Positions 1-8,028 of a stretch of 64,000 nucleotides of DNA are shown here, in pieces. Origin of the DNA: Brevibacterium sediminis (GTDB taxonomy: Bacteria > Actinomycetota > Actinomycetes > Actinomycetales > Brevibacteriaceae); assembly GCF_013623905.1 (NCBI RefSeq), contig NZ_JABKDD010000002.1:1-64000 (forward strand), read 5' to 3'. A program made the translations under genes and the position numbers. The notes under the pieces are model-generated. The model had not been told where the DNA came from. It ran no database searches and was given only the letters and a program-made list of their open reading frames with translations. Every line of letters begins with the position of its first letter. Position 1 is the first letter of the stretch.

Positions 1-28
1 CTGGCCCCGGGGCATCCCCCGGGGCCAG
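1..28. terminator. GC-rich hairpin at left edge
   Basis: Perfect inverted repeat: arms CTGGCCCCGGGG and CCCCGGGGCCAG around a CATC loop. The 12-bp stem looks like an intrinsic terminator of a gene lying left of the window. No clear T-run follows, which is common in actinobacteria. The orientation cannot be settled from this window. Confidence 0.55.
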
Positions 29-62
29 ACCATGTTCGGTTGAGATGAGAAACGAGGAGAAC

Positions 63-170
63 ATGTTCGTCAGCTTCTTGGAGAAACTGTTGATTGTCTG
101 GCCCTGGCACGCTCGAGCACTCGCTCGCGCACTTATCGGCAAGACTGCCACAGTCCGCCATCGCCCATGA
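63..170 (+). CDS. possible small protein, 35 aa
   Basis: A short ATG-started frame of 35 codons sits behind a GAGGAG ribosome-binding sequence and ends in TGA. The product would have a hydrophobic, tryptophan-containing N-terminal half (FVSFLEKLLIVWPW) and an Arg/Ala-rich basic tail. I recognise no family. The good Shine-Dalgarno and its place right after a terminator-like hairpin argue for a gene. The short length and the lack of any other coding signal argue against. The rest of the stretch up to base 343 shows nothing I can identify. Confidence 0.28.
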   Translation: MFVSFLEKLLIVWPWHARALARALIGKTATVRHRP

Positions 171-343
171 CTGAGCGATCATCGCATATGAATGCTTCCC
201 AGCGCTCGTCACGAGTTGTAGTCCTGAAGGTGAGGTCGTGTCGCACGCCAGGGGCAGGCACCATGAGGAACAACAGAATGCTATGACTTACATATCGAAG
301 TCGAATGCGAAGATGCAGCCAGCGACTGGCGACTCGTTTCGCC

Positions 344-1483
344 TCAGTGAAGAGGCGAATCTTCCCGTTCGTCGCTGAGGGGAACGACCTGCCGGCGGCC
401 ACCGCGTACAGCGAGGATCTCTGCGAGGATCGACACAGCCACCTCGGCGGGGGTGAACGTCTCCAGATGGAGACCGATCGGCGAATGCAACCGTGCCAGT
501 GCTGGGCTCGCCACTCCCGCTTCGCGCAGCGCGGCGCGGCGGTCGCGGTCGCTGCGCCGCGAGCCCATCGCCCCGACGTAGGCCACGTCGAGGTCGAGTG
601 CGACGGCCAGGGTGGGGATGTCGACCTTCGGGTCGTGGCTGAGGACGCAGATCATGCTCCGGGTGTCGAACTCACCAGTGGCGGCCGCTTCGGTGAGGAA
701 TCGGTGCGGCCAGGCCCGAACCACCTCGGCGCCGGGAAACGATGTCTGGTCGGCGAAGGACGGACGGGGGTCACACACTGTGATGCGCAGTCCCAAGGGT
801 CTGGCCGCTTCGACGAGGGCGAGACTGAAGGCGTTGGCTCCGACGACCAGCAGATGGGCCGGCTCGATGCGGGTCTCGACGAAGAGCTCAATCGGCTCGC
901 TCCCGCCTTCCGGGGGCGCAAGGCGGATGCTGCCGGTGCGGCCGCTGCGGATAAAGGCCCCGACGCGCTGCGCGGCGGTCTCGACCACGTCTTCGGGTAC
1001 CAGAGGACCGAGTCTGACGGCCAAGGATTCGGTGCTCGGCCCCGTGCTCTCATCCACAGCGCTGGCCGAGACAGCTGCCGCTGGGGCACAGTCGTCATCG
1101 GCGGAAGGCAGGCGCATCACCACGGCTGTCGGTCCACTGTCCGCTCGCAGACCGGGACAGCCTGAGCGGAAGGGCTGGATGAGCACGTCGATGCGGCCAC
1201 CGCACATGAGTCCGACGGAAAAAGCATCCTCGTCGCTGTAGCCGAACTCCTGCACCGAGGCCACACCGGTGGCGAGAGCGCCCTGACACGCCTCGAGTAC
1301 GGCTCCTTCCACACATCCCCCGGTGAGAGAGCCGACGATTCCGCCGGCGGTATCCACGAGCATCGATGTGCCGGCTGGGCGCGGAACCGATCCTTCGGTC
1401 GCGATGATCGTGGCGACGGCGACGTCCTGCGGCTCCTGCGAATCGAAGAGCCGCGTCACGGCGGCGGGAAGGACATCAAGCAT
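344..1483 (-). CDS. XdhC/CoxI family protein
   Basis: This 379-residue protein has the XdhC/CoxI layout. The N-terminal domain carries the segments ATEGSVPRPAG and GSLTGGCVEGAV and a later MCGGRIDVL. The C-terminal Rossmann-like domain (about residues 210-370) holds LLVVGANAFS and YVGAMGSRRSDRDRR. Family members insert or mature the molybdenum cofactor of xanthine dehydrogenase-type enzymes; no such hydroxylase gene is in the window, so its partner is unknown. A TATAGT -10 box lies 8 nt upstream of the ATG, implying an almost leaderless mRNA. Two molybdenum-cofactor genes occur 17 kb away (fdhD, mogA-like). Confidence 0.85.
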   Translation of the reverse strand: MLDVLPAAVTRLFDSQEPQDVAVATIIATEGSVPRPAGTSMLVDTAGGIVGSLTGGCVEGAVLEACQGALATGVASVQEFGYSDEDAFSVGLMCGGRIDVLIQPFRSGCPGLRADSGPTAVVMRLPSADDDCAPAAAVSASAVDESTGPSTESLAVRLGPLVPEDVVETAAQRVGAFIRSGRTGSIRLAPPEGGSEPIELFVETRIEPAHLLVVGANAFSLALVEAARPLGLRITVCDPRPSFADQTSFPGAEVVRAWPHRFLTEAAATGEFDTRSMICVLSHDPKVDIPTLAVALDLDVAYVGAMGSRRSDRDRRAALREAGVASPALARLHSPIGLHLETFTPAEVAVSILAEILAVRGGRRQVVPLSDEREDSPLH

Positions 1484-1537
1484 GGACCGAGACTATACCG
1501 TCGGGAACGTCAGCGACAGAGCCTTGACGCGAACGGA

Positions 1538-1948
1538 CTATTCCGGCAGTTCGTACGTCAGCCAGACACGATGGGTGCCGTCGGCTTCGTTCCTCAGTCC
1601 GCCGGTCCCAGTGATCCCGGCCAGGTCTCCGGTGCCGCTCGACGGGATGATGACGAACGATTCATTGTCCCGGTCCTCACCGGTGGTCGTCGCCGAATGG
1701 GTGAAGTTGAAGGTGCCCGTGCGTTCGTGCAGCTTCCCTGCGAACGACTCCATGGCGACATAGCCGCCGACGTCGGTCGAATGGTCCACAGCGAAGGTGA
1801 ACAACGTCGTCGAGTGCCCGCTGACTTCGCCGGTGAAATGCTTCTCCATCCGCGCGAGGCCGACCGGAGTGGCCGTGGTCGGCGTCTCCTCACGCGGAAG
1901 ATCGACGGGGGTGAACGTTTCGACGGTGAATTCTCCTGATGCGTCCAT
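1538..1948 (-). CDS. DUF3224 domain protein
   Basis: A 136-residue protein resembling DUF3224, a small beta-barrel family of unknown function. Visible features are a glycine-rich centre (SGTGDLAGITGTGGL) and a start rich in Thr and Pro. It has no signal peptide or membrane segment, so it should be cytoplasmic. The ATG is preceded by a GAGAGGG ribosome-binding sequence. It stands alone between the xdhC-like gene and the cardiolipin synthase-like gene. The assignment is by recall of family pattern. Confidence 0.75.
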   Translation of the reverse strand: MDASGEFTVETFTPVDLPREETPTTATPVGLARMEKHFTGEVSGHSTTLFTFAVDHSTDVGGYVAMESFAGKLHERTGTFNFTHSATTTGEDRDNESFVIIPSSGTGDLAGITGTGGLRNEADGTHRVWLTYELPE

Positions 1949-2053
1949 GCATCGGCCCTCTCTGCTGGCAGGTCCTCTCGTTCACGCTACCCCGAAAATG
2001 ATCGGGATGGGACCGCGCGCGAGGGCAGGAGGGAAGAGCGCGGAAAGCCCGCG

Positions 2054-3310
2054 TCACAGCCAGGGGCGCATCGGCACGAGAGCGCGTTCGGCGAGTTTGG
2101 TCAGCCGGTGGCGGTTGAGCCACTCCGAACCGAGTTCGACACAGTGCATGGAGTCACAGTCGAAAACCTTCTCCATCTCGGCGGCGAATGCACGGTCGAT
2201 GACTTCGACATTCGTCTCGTAGTTGAAGGTCAACGACAGCCGGTCGATGTTCGCCGTGCCCACCGTCGACCATTCGCCGTCGACAGTGGCGACCTTCGAA
2301 TGGATCATGCTCGCGGTGTAGAGCAGAACCGTGACCTTCGAGTTGATCATCTGCTCGAAGAATCCGCGGGAGAGCCAATCGCCGAGGATGTGGTTCGACT
2401 CCCGGGGAACCATGACCCGCACGTCCACTCCGCGCTCCGCCGCCTCGACGAGAGAGCGCAGCAGCTGCTGGTCGGGAATGAAATAGGGTGTCGTCAGCCA
2501 GATCCGCTTCCGCGCACGGGCGAAGGCGTTGAGATACATGCTGCGAATGGGATAGACGAGGTGGATCGGAAGATTCGCCGAGACCCGCAGCTTCGACTCC
2601 CAGGCCGCGGGCGGCACCCAGGCGATCTGTTCACCGGAGTCGTGGAACTCGTTCCACACTTCCGCGATGGTCTGCCGCAGACCCCAGGCTCCGGGGCCGA
2701 CCGATCGCAGGTGGGTGTCGCGCCAGTGACGGGCGTAGAGAGAGCCGATGTTGAACCCGCCGACGAAGGCTACATCGTCGTCGATGACGAGGATCTTCGA
2801 ATGGTTGAAACCCGAATGCCGCATCGGCCCCCGCCAAAACCTCCGCGCCACCGTCGGCAGACGCAGCACACGGACCTGCTCGGAGAGCTGATGGTAGAAC
2901 GAGCTGGGCACCGACAGGTTGGCGAAGCCGTCGTAGATGAGATGGACCTCCACACCGCGGGCCGATGCCGCGTTGAATGCGTCGATGAACCTCTGACCCA
3001 CCTCGTCGTTCTTCCAGATGAACGTCTCCATGAGGATCGACTCGCGTGCGGAGCCGATCGCATCGAGCATGTCCTCGTAGAGAGTGGCACCATCGGTGTA
3101 GATGTCGAGCTCTGACTCTTCGACCGTCGAACTGAAGGTCCCCGGTCGCGGAGCAGCGCGCGTCTTCCGTCCCCGTTTCTGGAGGAGGTCGATGGCCATC
3201 GAAGCTGCGACGGTCGCCGGCACCGCACTGACGAGGCCGGCGACCGCCCAGGGCACGATTCGCCGCAGACTGTCGGCTTGGCGGAGGGCAGGATTTCTCA
3301 GAGGAGACAT
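2054..3310 (-). CDS. cardiolipin synthase-like phospholipase D protein
   Basis: The 418-residue protein has two phospholipase D HKD motifs: H170-K172-D177 within HSKILVIDD and H337-K339-D344 within HSKVATVD, each followed by the usual Gly/Asn segment (GGFNIG, GTANID). One N-terminal membrane helix (about residues 18-43) would anchor it. Bacterial relatives condense phosphatidylglycerol or CDP-diacylglycerol into cardiolipin. The first ATG follows TAGAGT by exactly 6 nt, with no ribosome-binding site, so the mRNA is probably leaderless. It lies 36 bp downstream of the small GPGG-type membrane protein gene. Confidence 0.85.
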   Translation of the reverse strand: MSPLRNPALRQADSLRRIVPWAVAGLVSAVPATVAASMAIDLLQKRGRKTRAAPRPGTFSSTVEESELDIYTDGATLYEDMLDAIGSARESILMETFIWKNDEVGQRFIDAFNAASARGVEVHLIYDGFANLSVPSSFYHQLSEQVRVLRLPTVARRFWRGPMRHSGFNHSKILVIDDDVAFVGGFNIGSLYARHWRDTHLRSVGPGAWGLRQTIAEVWNEFHDSGEQIAWVPPAAWESKLRVSANLPIHLVYPIRSMYLNAFARARKRIWLTTPYFIPDQQLLRSLVEAAERGVDVRVMVPRESNHILGDWLSRGFFEQMINSKVTVLLYTASMIHSKVATVDGEWSTVGTANIDRLSLTFNYETNVEVIDRAFAAEMEKVFDCDSMHCVELGSEWLNRHRLTKLAERALVPMRPWL

Positions 3311-3346
3311 CCGCTCACTCTATCTTGTCCGTCCTCTCCGCCTGTC

Positions 3347-3490
3347 TCAGCCGAAGATGCTCACTCCCCCGGGCCCGACGAGGCAACCGACGACGATGAG
3401 TACGACTCCCCAGAGTATCTGCTTCCTGAAGATGGCGAAGATTCCTGAGATGACGAGGATCGCTGCGAGGATCCAGAGAATGACTGCCAT
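3347..3490 (-). CDS. GPGG-motif small membrane protein, 47 aa
   Basis: A 47-residue protein with two hydrophobic stretches (about residues 2-21 and 25-39) separated by a short basic turn FRKQ, and ending in GPGGVSIFG. This matches the small actinobacterial membrane proteins named for the GPGG motif; their function is unknown. I chose the internal ATG because an AGGAG ribosome-binding sequence stands just upstream. A longer open frame reaching base 3706 has no membrane-protein character. It is divergent from ku and upstream of the cardiolipin synthase-like gene. Confidence 0.8.
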   Translation of the reverse strand: MAVILWILAAILVISGIFAIFRKQILWGVVLIVVGCLVGPGGVSIFG

Positions 3491-3747
3491 GGGTAGTACT
3501 CCTTCATTCGGTGATTGCGAAAGCTGCTTACCGGCAACCGGTTCGCCTTCGAATCGCCAATCTAACACCGCTTCGCTGACCTGGCAGGACGGCGACGGTG
3601 CCTCACCAGTAGGTCCGGAGGTACCCACTTTGGGCGATGTCGAACGCGAAGCAATGGAGTGTCTCCGGCGGCCGGAAGTGGCCACCGACCCGCTGCAGAT
3701 CGCCAACGGGTCTAGCCAGTGCTCGAAACCTGCGTTTCAATGGGGTA

Positions 3748-4650
3748 ATGAGAGCTATCTGGACCGGATCCATCGCCTTCGGCCTCGTGAATGTGCCCGT
3801 GAAGCTGTACTCGGCCACGGAGAACCACGACGTGAGAATGCACCAGGTCCACGCGAAGGACGGCGGGCGGATCCGCAATCAGCATCGGTGCGAGAAGTGC
3901 GGGAAGACCGTCGAGTACGACGACATCGAGAAGGCCTATGACGACGGCGAGCATCGGGTCGTCCTCACCGACGAAGACTTCGAGGCCCTTCCTGCAGAGG
4001 ACAACGACGACATCGACGTCCTCCAGTTCGTGCCCAGTGACGAAATCGACCCCATCATGCTGGAGAAGTCCTATTTCCTCGAGCCGACGTCGAAGACGCC
4101 GAAAGCCTACCTTTTGCTGCGTCAGACTCTTGAGGACACGGAGCGGACCGCGATCGTCAAACTCACCCTGCGCACCAGGACGCGTCTGGCCGTGCTGCGA
4201 GTGTGCGGAAAAGTCCTCATGATTCAGACCCTGCGCTGGGCCGATGAGCTCCGTGACGTCGACTTCAAGGGCGTGAACTCGAAGGCGAAGATCTCGGACA
4301 AAGAGCTCGAGATGTCAAAGAAGCTCGTGGAATCGTATTCCGAGGACTTCACCCCCGAGGAGTTCAGCGACGACTACCAGGTCGAACTGCGCAAACTCAT
4401 TGACGCGAAGATCGAATCGGGCGAGAGCTTCGATGTCGAGAAGACCTTCGCCGAGGACGCCGCCGAGGAGGACTCCGGAGGCGATGTCATCGACCTTATG
4501 GAGGCCCTGCGGAAGTCCGTGGACAGTTCTCGATCATCGAAGAAGGGGTCATCGGGCAAGAAGTCGAGCGCGAAGGCGAGCACAAAGAAGACCTCGTCGA
4601 AGAAATCGGAACCGAAGAAGTCGTCAGCCGCGAAGAAACGCACCGGATGA
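3748..4650 (+). CDS. ku: Ku-type non-homologous end-joining protein
   Basis: The 300-residue protein begins MRAIWTGSIAFGLVNVPVKLY, a hallmark of bacterial Ku, followed by the zinc-ribbon-like segment RCEKCGKTV and the core up to about residue 260. Ku binds DNA ends as a homodimer and recruits ligase D for end joining. The last 35 or so residues are a Lys/Ser-rich tail, as in long Ku variants that use it for extra DNA contact. The start is set by homology; the frame stays open for 37 more codons upstream, without Ku similarity. No ligD gene is nearby. Confidence 0.95.
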   Translation: MRAIWTGSIAFGLVNVPVKLYSATENHDVRMHQVHAKDGGRIRNQHRCEKCGKTVEYDDIEKAYDDGEHRVVLTDEDFEALPAEDNDDIDVLQFVPSDEIDPIMLEKSYFLEPTSKTPKAYLLLRQTLEDTERTAIVKLTLRTRTRLAVLRVCGKVLMIQTLRWADELRDVDFKGVNSKAKISDKELEMSKKLVESYSEDFTPEEFSDDYQVELRKLIDAKIESGESFDVEKTFAEDAAEEDSGGDVIDLMEALRKSVDSSRSSKKGSSGKKSSAKASTKKTSSKKSEPKKSSAAKKRTG

Positions 4651-4771
4651 GGAGACTCGCACGAGGAGCCTGCAGGAGGAGCCCCCGTGCATCCGTCCAT
4701 AGACCCGCCGACGGAGACACACCACCAGTCTGACCGAAACGACAAACCGATCGCGAAGGAGCTGTTCCACT

Positions 4772-5188
4772 ATGCCGAAGACGACGAAGACAGGAAAGCC
4801 GAAGGTGAGCGAGCTGCCCTCGACGCTGGAGAAGTCGAGCAAGAAGGCGCAGCGGACCTTCGCCAAAGCTTACGACTCGGCCATCGACCAATACGGTGAC
4901 GAGAAGCGCGCTCACCAGGTCGCCTACGACGCGCTCAAGCACAGCTATGAGAAGGTCGGGGACAAATGGGAGGCGAAGGCCTCCTCCGGCCCGTCGGACG
5001 CGCAGAGCTCCGGCGGAAAGAACACCGACCGCACTACCGCCGGCGGAGTCGACGCGAACGCCTCGAAGGACCACCTTTACGAACAGGCGAAGAAGCTCGG
5101 CATCTCGGGGCGCTCGTCGATGACGAAGAACGAACTCATCGACGCGCTCGAGAAGGAGAGCAAGCGGAAGACGAAGCAGAATTCCTGA
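4772..5188 (+). CDS. ChaB-like protein with C-terminal Rho-N/SAP-like motif
   Basis: The 138-residue lysine-rich protein has an N-terminal ChaB-type segment (about residues 15-65: KAQRTFAKAYDSAIDQYG, then AHQVAYDALKHSYEKVGDKW). A Ser/Gly linker follows, then a C-terminal helix-turn segment (about 100-130: LYEQAKKLGISGRSSMTKN) like the Rho N-terminal or SAP fold, which often binds nucleic acid. The ChaB name comes from a putative regulator of the ChaA antiporter, but the biochemical role is unsettled. It follows ku by 121 bp and precedes a stress-type SDR, which suggests a stress or DNA-protection theme. That link is inference. Confidence 0.75.
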   Translation: MPKTTKTGKPKVSELPSTLEKSSKKAQRTFAKAYDSAIDQYGDEKRAHQVAYDALKHSYEKVGDKWEAKASSGPSDAQSSGGKNTDRTTAGGVDANASKDHLYEQAKKLGISGRSSMTKNELIDALEKESKRKTKQNS

Positions 5189-5330
5189 CACCGCCCCGAA
5201 GCGGCGAAACCGAAGCGGCATGAAGAGATTTTCCGGCAGCGGTGCCGATGACTCACCCGCCGGTAAGGAAATTCCCATGTCTGTCTTCGACACCCGTGGA
5301 AACGACCGCCAACGATAAAGGAGGAATACG

Positions 5331-6224
5331 ATGAGCGGCCAGCTGACCTTCCAGGACCCCACCACTCGCTTTCCCGACATCTCACCGCCGAAGCAGGATC
5401 AACCCGAACCGGGCCTCGACGCGGAACTCATCCCCGGCACGGATCGCGGTGAGGACAGCTACACCGGCACAGGCAGGCTTCGCGGCCGCAGGGCGCTGAT
5501 CACCGGCTCGGACTCCGGCATCGGATCCGCCGTCGCGATCGCCTTCGCCCGTGAGGGAGCCGAAGTCGCTCTGTCCTATCTGCCCGCCGAGGAGGAGGAT
5601 GCCCAGCACGTCTGCGAAGTCATCCGCCAGGCCGGTCGCAAGGCCGTGCCTCTCCCGGGAGACCTGTCCGATCCCGAGTACTGCCGCGAAGTGGTCCGCC
5701 GGGCGGCAGAAGAACTGGGCGGACTCGATGCGGTGGTCAACAATGCCGGCCGACAGATCGCCGTCGAAGACATCGCCGACCTCACGGACGAGCAGTGGGA
5801 GAACACGTTCCGGACGAACATCCACGCGATGTTCCGGGTCTCTCAGGCCGCGCTCGAGCATCTCGAGCCCGGATCGACGATCGTCAACAGCACCTCCGTG
5901 CAAGCGTATTCGCCGTCCGCCCACCTCATCGACTATGCGTCGACGAAAGCGGCAATCAACAACTTCACGAAGGGGCTGGCAACCCAGTTAGCCCCGAAGG
6001 GGATCCGGGTGAACTCCGTGGCACCGGGACCGATCTGGACCCCGCTGCAGGTCTCCGACGGGCAGCCGAAGGAAGCCCTTCCGCACTTCGGCAAGAACAC
6101 TCCGCTGGGACGGGCAGGGCAGCCGACCGAGCTCGCACCCGCGTACGTCTTCCTGACCTCATCGGAGTCGAGCTACGTGGTCGGTGAGACCCTCAACGTC
6201 AACGGCGGCCAGCCCACCCCGTAG
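5331..6224 (+). CDS. SDR family oxidoreductase, general-stress type
   Basis: The 297-residue short-chain dehydrogenase has the Rossmann motif TGSDSGIG (about residues 59-66), NNAG at the end of strand 4, the catalytic serine in NSTS and a YASTK active-site Tyr/Lys pair. The extended N-terminal arm, rich in Pro and Asp, and the GSDSGIG version of the glycine motif match the subgroup that includes Bacillus general stress protein 39 (YdaD). The substrate is unknown; NADP use is likely. A very strong AAAGGAGG ribosome-binding site precedes the ATG. Confidence 0.88.
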   Translation: MSGQLTFQDPTTRFPDISPPKQDQPEPGLDAELIPGTDRGEDSYTGTGRLRGRRALITGSDSGIGSAVAIAFAREGAEVALSYLPAEEEDAQHVCEVIRQAGRKAVPLPGDLSDPEYCREVVRRAAEELGGLDAVVNNAGRQIAVEDIADLTDEQWENTFRTNIHAMFRVSQAALEHLEPGSTIVNSTSVQAYSPSAHLIDYASTKAAINNFTKGLATQLAPKGIRVNSVAPGPIWTPLQVSDGQPKEALPHFGKNTPLGRAGQPTELAPAYVFLTSSESSYVVGETLNVNGGQPTP

Positions 6225-6358
6225 GCAACCGCTCCAGGAATCAGCTGCCTGCCGGCGTTCATGGCCTTCCTCTTCGTCGCCTATATCGTCGGCATCTTCG
6301 GCTGATCCGACCGCAGCGAAGACTCACGGACGGTGAGAGGAACGGGAACAGCCCGGTC

Positions 6359-6934
6359 CTAATCACGGTCCGGCGTCGACCGTCCGCTCCCGTCATCAGC
6401 AAGCACGCCCTGCGGGCGGTCGGCTTCGGTCATGGCGGAGAGGAACCGCAGCACGGTCTCGCGTTCTCGGCTGTTCAGGGCTGCGATCACGTCGAAGCGA
6501 CGGGCATGCTGGCGGCCCACCGACTCGTGCGCTGCCTGCGCGGTCTCCTCTGTCACCTCGATGCTGGTGGTGCGCCTGTCGTGGGGGTGGGGGACCCGGA
6601 TCAGGTGCCCACCGGCGACGAGGCGATCGACGAGTTTCGTCGTCGAGGCGCTGGAGATCCCGACGGCAGCAGCGATGTCCTTGGGAGTGACGATGAGCCC
6701 CTTCCGCTGCGCGCGGATGAGCAGGCGGATGGTGCGCATATCACTGTCGTTGAGCTGCATGTAGCGTCGCGACGCCTCGGCGAGGACGCGTTCGGCCTCA
6801 TGCCACTGCCGCAGCGCCTCCATGAGTGCGGTGCACTCCACGATCTCGGATTCGGACAGGGCCGAGCGATCGGAGAACTCCGATTCATTCGAGAAGTAGG
6901 TCAGCCCAGCTGCCTTCGGGTCTGCGGACGGCAC
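6359..6934 (-). CDS. MarR family regulator, probable carotenoid repressor
   Basis: The 191-residue winged-helix protein has a MarR DNA-binding domain at about residues 70-135 (DIAAAVGISSASTTKLVDRL, then the wing HPHDRRTTSIEVT). It is divergent from crtE, the same arrangement as the MarR-type CrtR of corynebacteria, which represses the crt operon. The GTG start lies exactly 6 nt after a TATGCT -10 box, so its message is probably leaderless, and this -10 abuts the crtE -35 element. Binding here could regulate both directions. The ligand is unknown; a prenyl diphosphate is possible by analogy. Confidence 0.85.
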   Translation of the reverse strand: MPSADPKAAGLTYFSNESEFSDRSALSESEIVECTALMEALRQWHEAERVLAEASRRYMQLNDSDMRTIRLLIRAQRKGLIVTPKDIAAAVGISSASTTKLVDRLVAGGHLIRVPHPHDRRTTSIEVTEETAQAAHESVGRQHARRFDVIAALNSRERETVLRFLSAMTEADRPQGVLADDGSGRSTPDRD

Positions 6935-6935
6935 G

Positions 6936-6987
6936 CTGACAGCATACCGCTGACGTGTTAGATTGAACTCTCGCCTGGCTAAAGAAA
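6936..6987 (+). promoter_or_regulatory. crtE promoter overlapping the MarR promoter
   Basis: CTGACA (6936-6941), a 17-bp spacer and TAGATT (6959-6964) form a good housekeeping promoter for the crtE arm. On the other strand TATGCT (6941-6946) serves the MarR gene. The crtE -10 lies within the imperfect palindrome GTTAGATTGAAC (6957-6968), and a GCTAA half-site follows at 6978-6982. These resemble the perfect TTAGC/GCTAA palindrome in front of crtB. Confidence 0.55.
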
Positions 6988-8028
6988 TTGGAGAGCGTCC
7001 TGACCGTCGAATCCCGCCTCGTCGAAGTCCTCGCCGCTGCTCGGCGACGCTCTCGAGTCCGAACTCAGCAGTACGAGCAGCTCTGGGAAGCGCTTTCGAG
7101 GATGGCGTTGGGCGGGAAGATGATCAGACCCCGCCTGCTCATTGATGCCCATGAGGGTCTGGGAGGCACGGCAACGCAGGCCGCGATCGACGCCGCCGGC
7201 GCGATGCAGCTGCTGCACATCGGCCTGATCATCCACGATGACGTCATCGACAACGACACCGTGCGTCGAGGGGAGATGAACATCACCGGTCAGTTCTCCT
7301 CCGAGGCCATGCTCCTCGGAGCCACGAGCGCCGCAGCGCAGACCTGGGGAATCTCCTCGTCCCTGCTCGCCGGTGACCTCATGCTCAACGAGGCCCAGTC
7401 CCTCCTCGCGCGTCTCGACCTCGACGCCCCGCGCCGACTCGCCGTGCTCGATATCTACGATGAGACGATCGCCGAGAGCGTCGCCGGAGAACAGTCCGAC
7501 GTGTGGCTGAGCCTCCACCTCGACGAGGCCGACTCCGAAGACGTGCTCACGATGATCGGACGCAAGACCGCCGCCTACTCGTTCGAAGCCCCGCTGGCCA
7601 TCGCCGCTGTCCTCGCCGGAAGCGACGCCAACCTGGTCGAGCGGCTGCGCGCCATCGGCCGCCGCATCGGCATCGTCTACCAGCTCAGAGACGATGTCCT
7701 CGGAGTCTTCGGCGATGAGCAGGAGACGGGCAAATCCGTACTCGGCGACCTCCGAGAAGGCAAGGAGACCCTGCTCATCAACACGGCGCGAGCCCATTCG
7801 GCCTGGTCCCAGGTCGCCCATCTCTTCGGCGACCGGGGCCTCGACGCCGAGCGTGGCCTCCGGCTGCGGCAGGTCATCGAGGAGTCCGGGGCGAGGGCAT
7901 ACGTCGAATCGATGATCGCCGAGCACTGCGAGACCATCGCCGGGCTCATCGCCGAGGCGGAGCTTCCGCAGGCGCTTGCGGGCAGACTCGCGGACCTCAC
8001 CTCCGCCTGCAGTCTGAGGTGCGCATGA
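6988..8028 (+). CDS. crtE: geranylgeranyl diphosphate synthase
   Basis: The 346-residue polyprenyl synthetase makes C20 GGPP for phytoene synthesis. The first aspartate-rich motif is DDVID at residues 84-88 and the second region is RDDVLG at about 234-239, with the usual GKSVLGDLREGK loop after it. The TTG start is the only usable one: a stop codon lies 8 codons upstream in frame, and Shine-Dalgarno support is weak. The stop overlaps the P450 start as ATGA. It is the first gene of a five-gene translationally coupled operon. Confidence 0.93.
   Translation: MESVLTVESRLVEVLAAARRRSRVRTQQYEQLWEALSRMALGGKMIRPRLLIDAHEGLGGTATQAAIDAAGAMQLLHIGLIIHDDVIDNDTVRRGEMNITGQFSSEAMLLGATSAAAQTWGISSSLLAGDLMLNEAQSLLARLDLDAPRRLAVLDIYDETIAESVAGEQSDVWLSLHLDEADSEDVLTMIGRKTAAYSFEAPLAIAAVLAGSDANLVERLRAIGRRIGIVYQLRDDVLGVFGDEQETGKSVLGDLREGKETLLINTARAHSAWSQVAHLFGDRGLDAERGLRLRQVIEESGARAYVESMIAEHCETIAGLIAEAELPQALAGRLADLTSACSLRCA

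Noticed and set aside
305..1165. Long plus-strand frames opposite the XdhC-type gene, and similar antisense frames at 7677-8777, 12292-13458 and 41450-42367
   Set aside because: They are mirror frames of clear genes in GC-rich DNA and have no family features or ribosome-binding sites.
6256..6309. Short frame ending FMAFLFVAYIVGIFG after the SDR gene
   Set aside because: It looks like the tail of a membrane protein, but has no start signal and only about 20 codons; a decayed fragment is possible but unproven.
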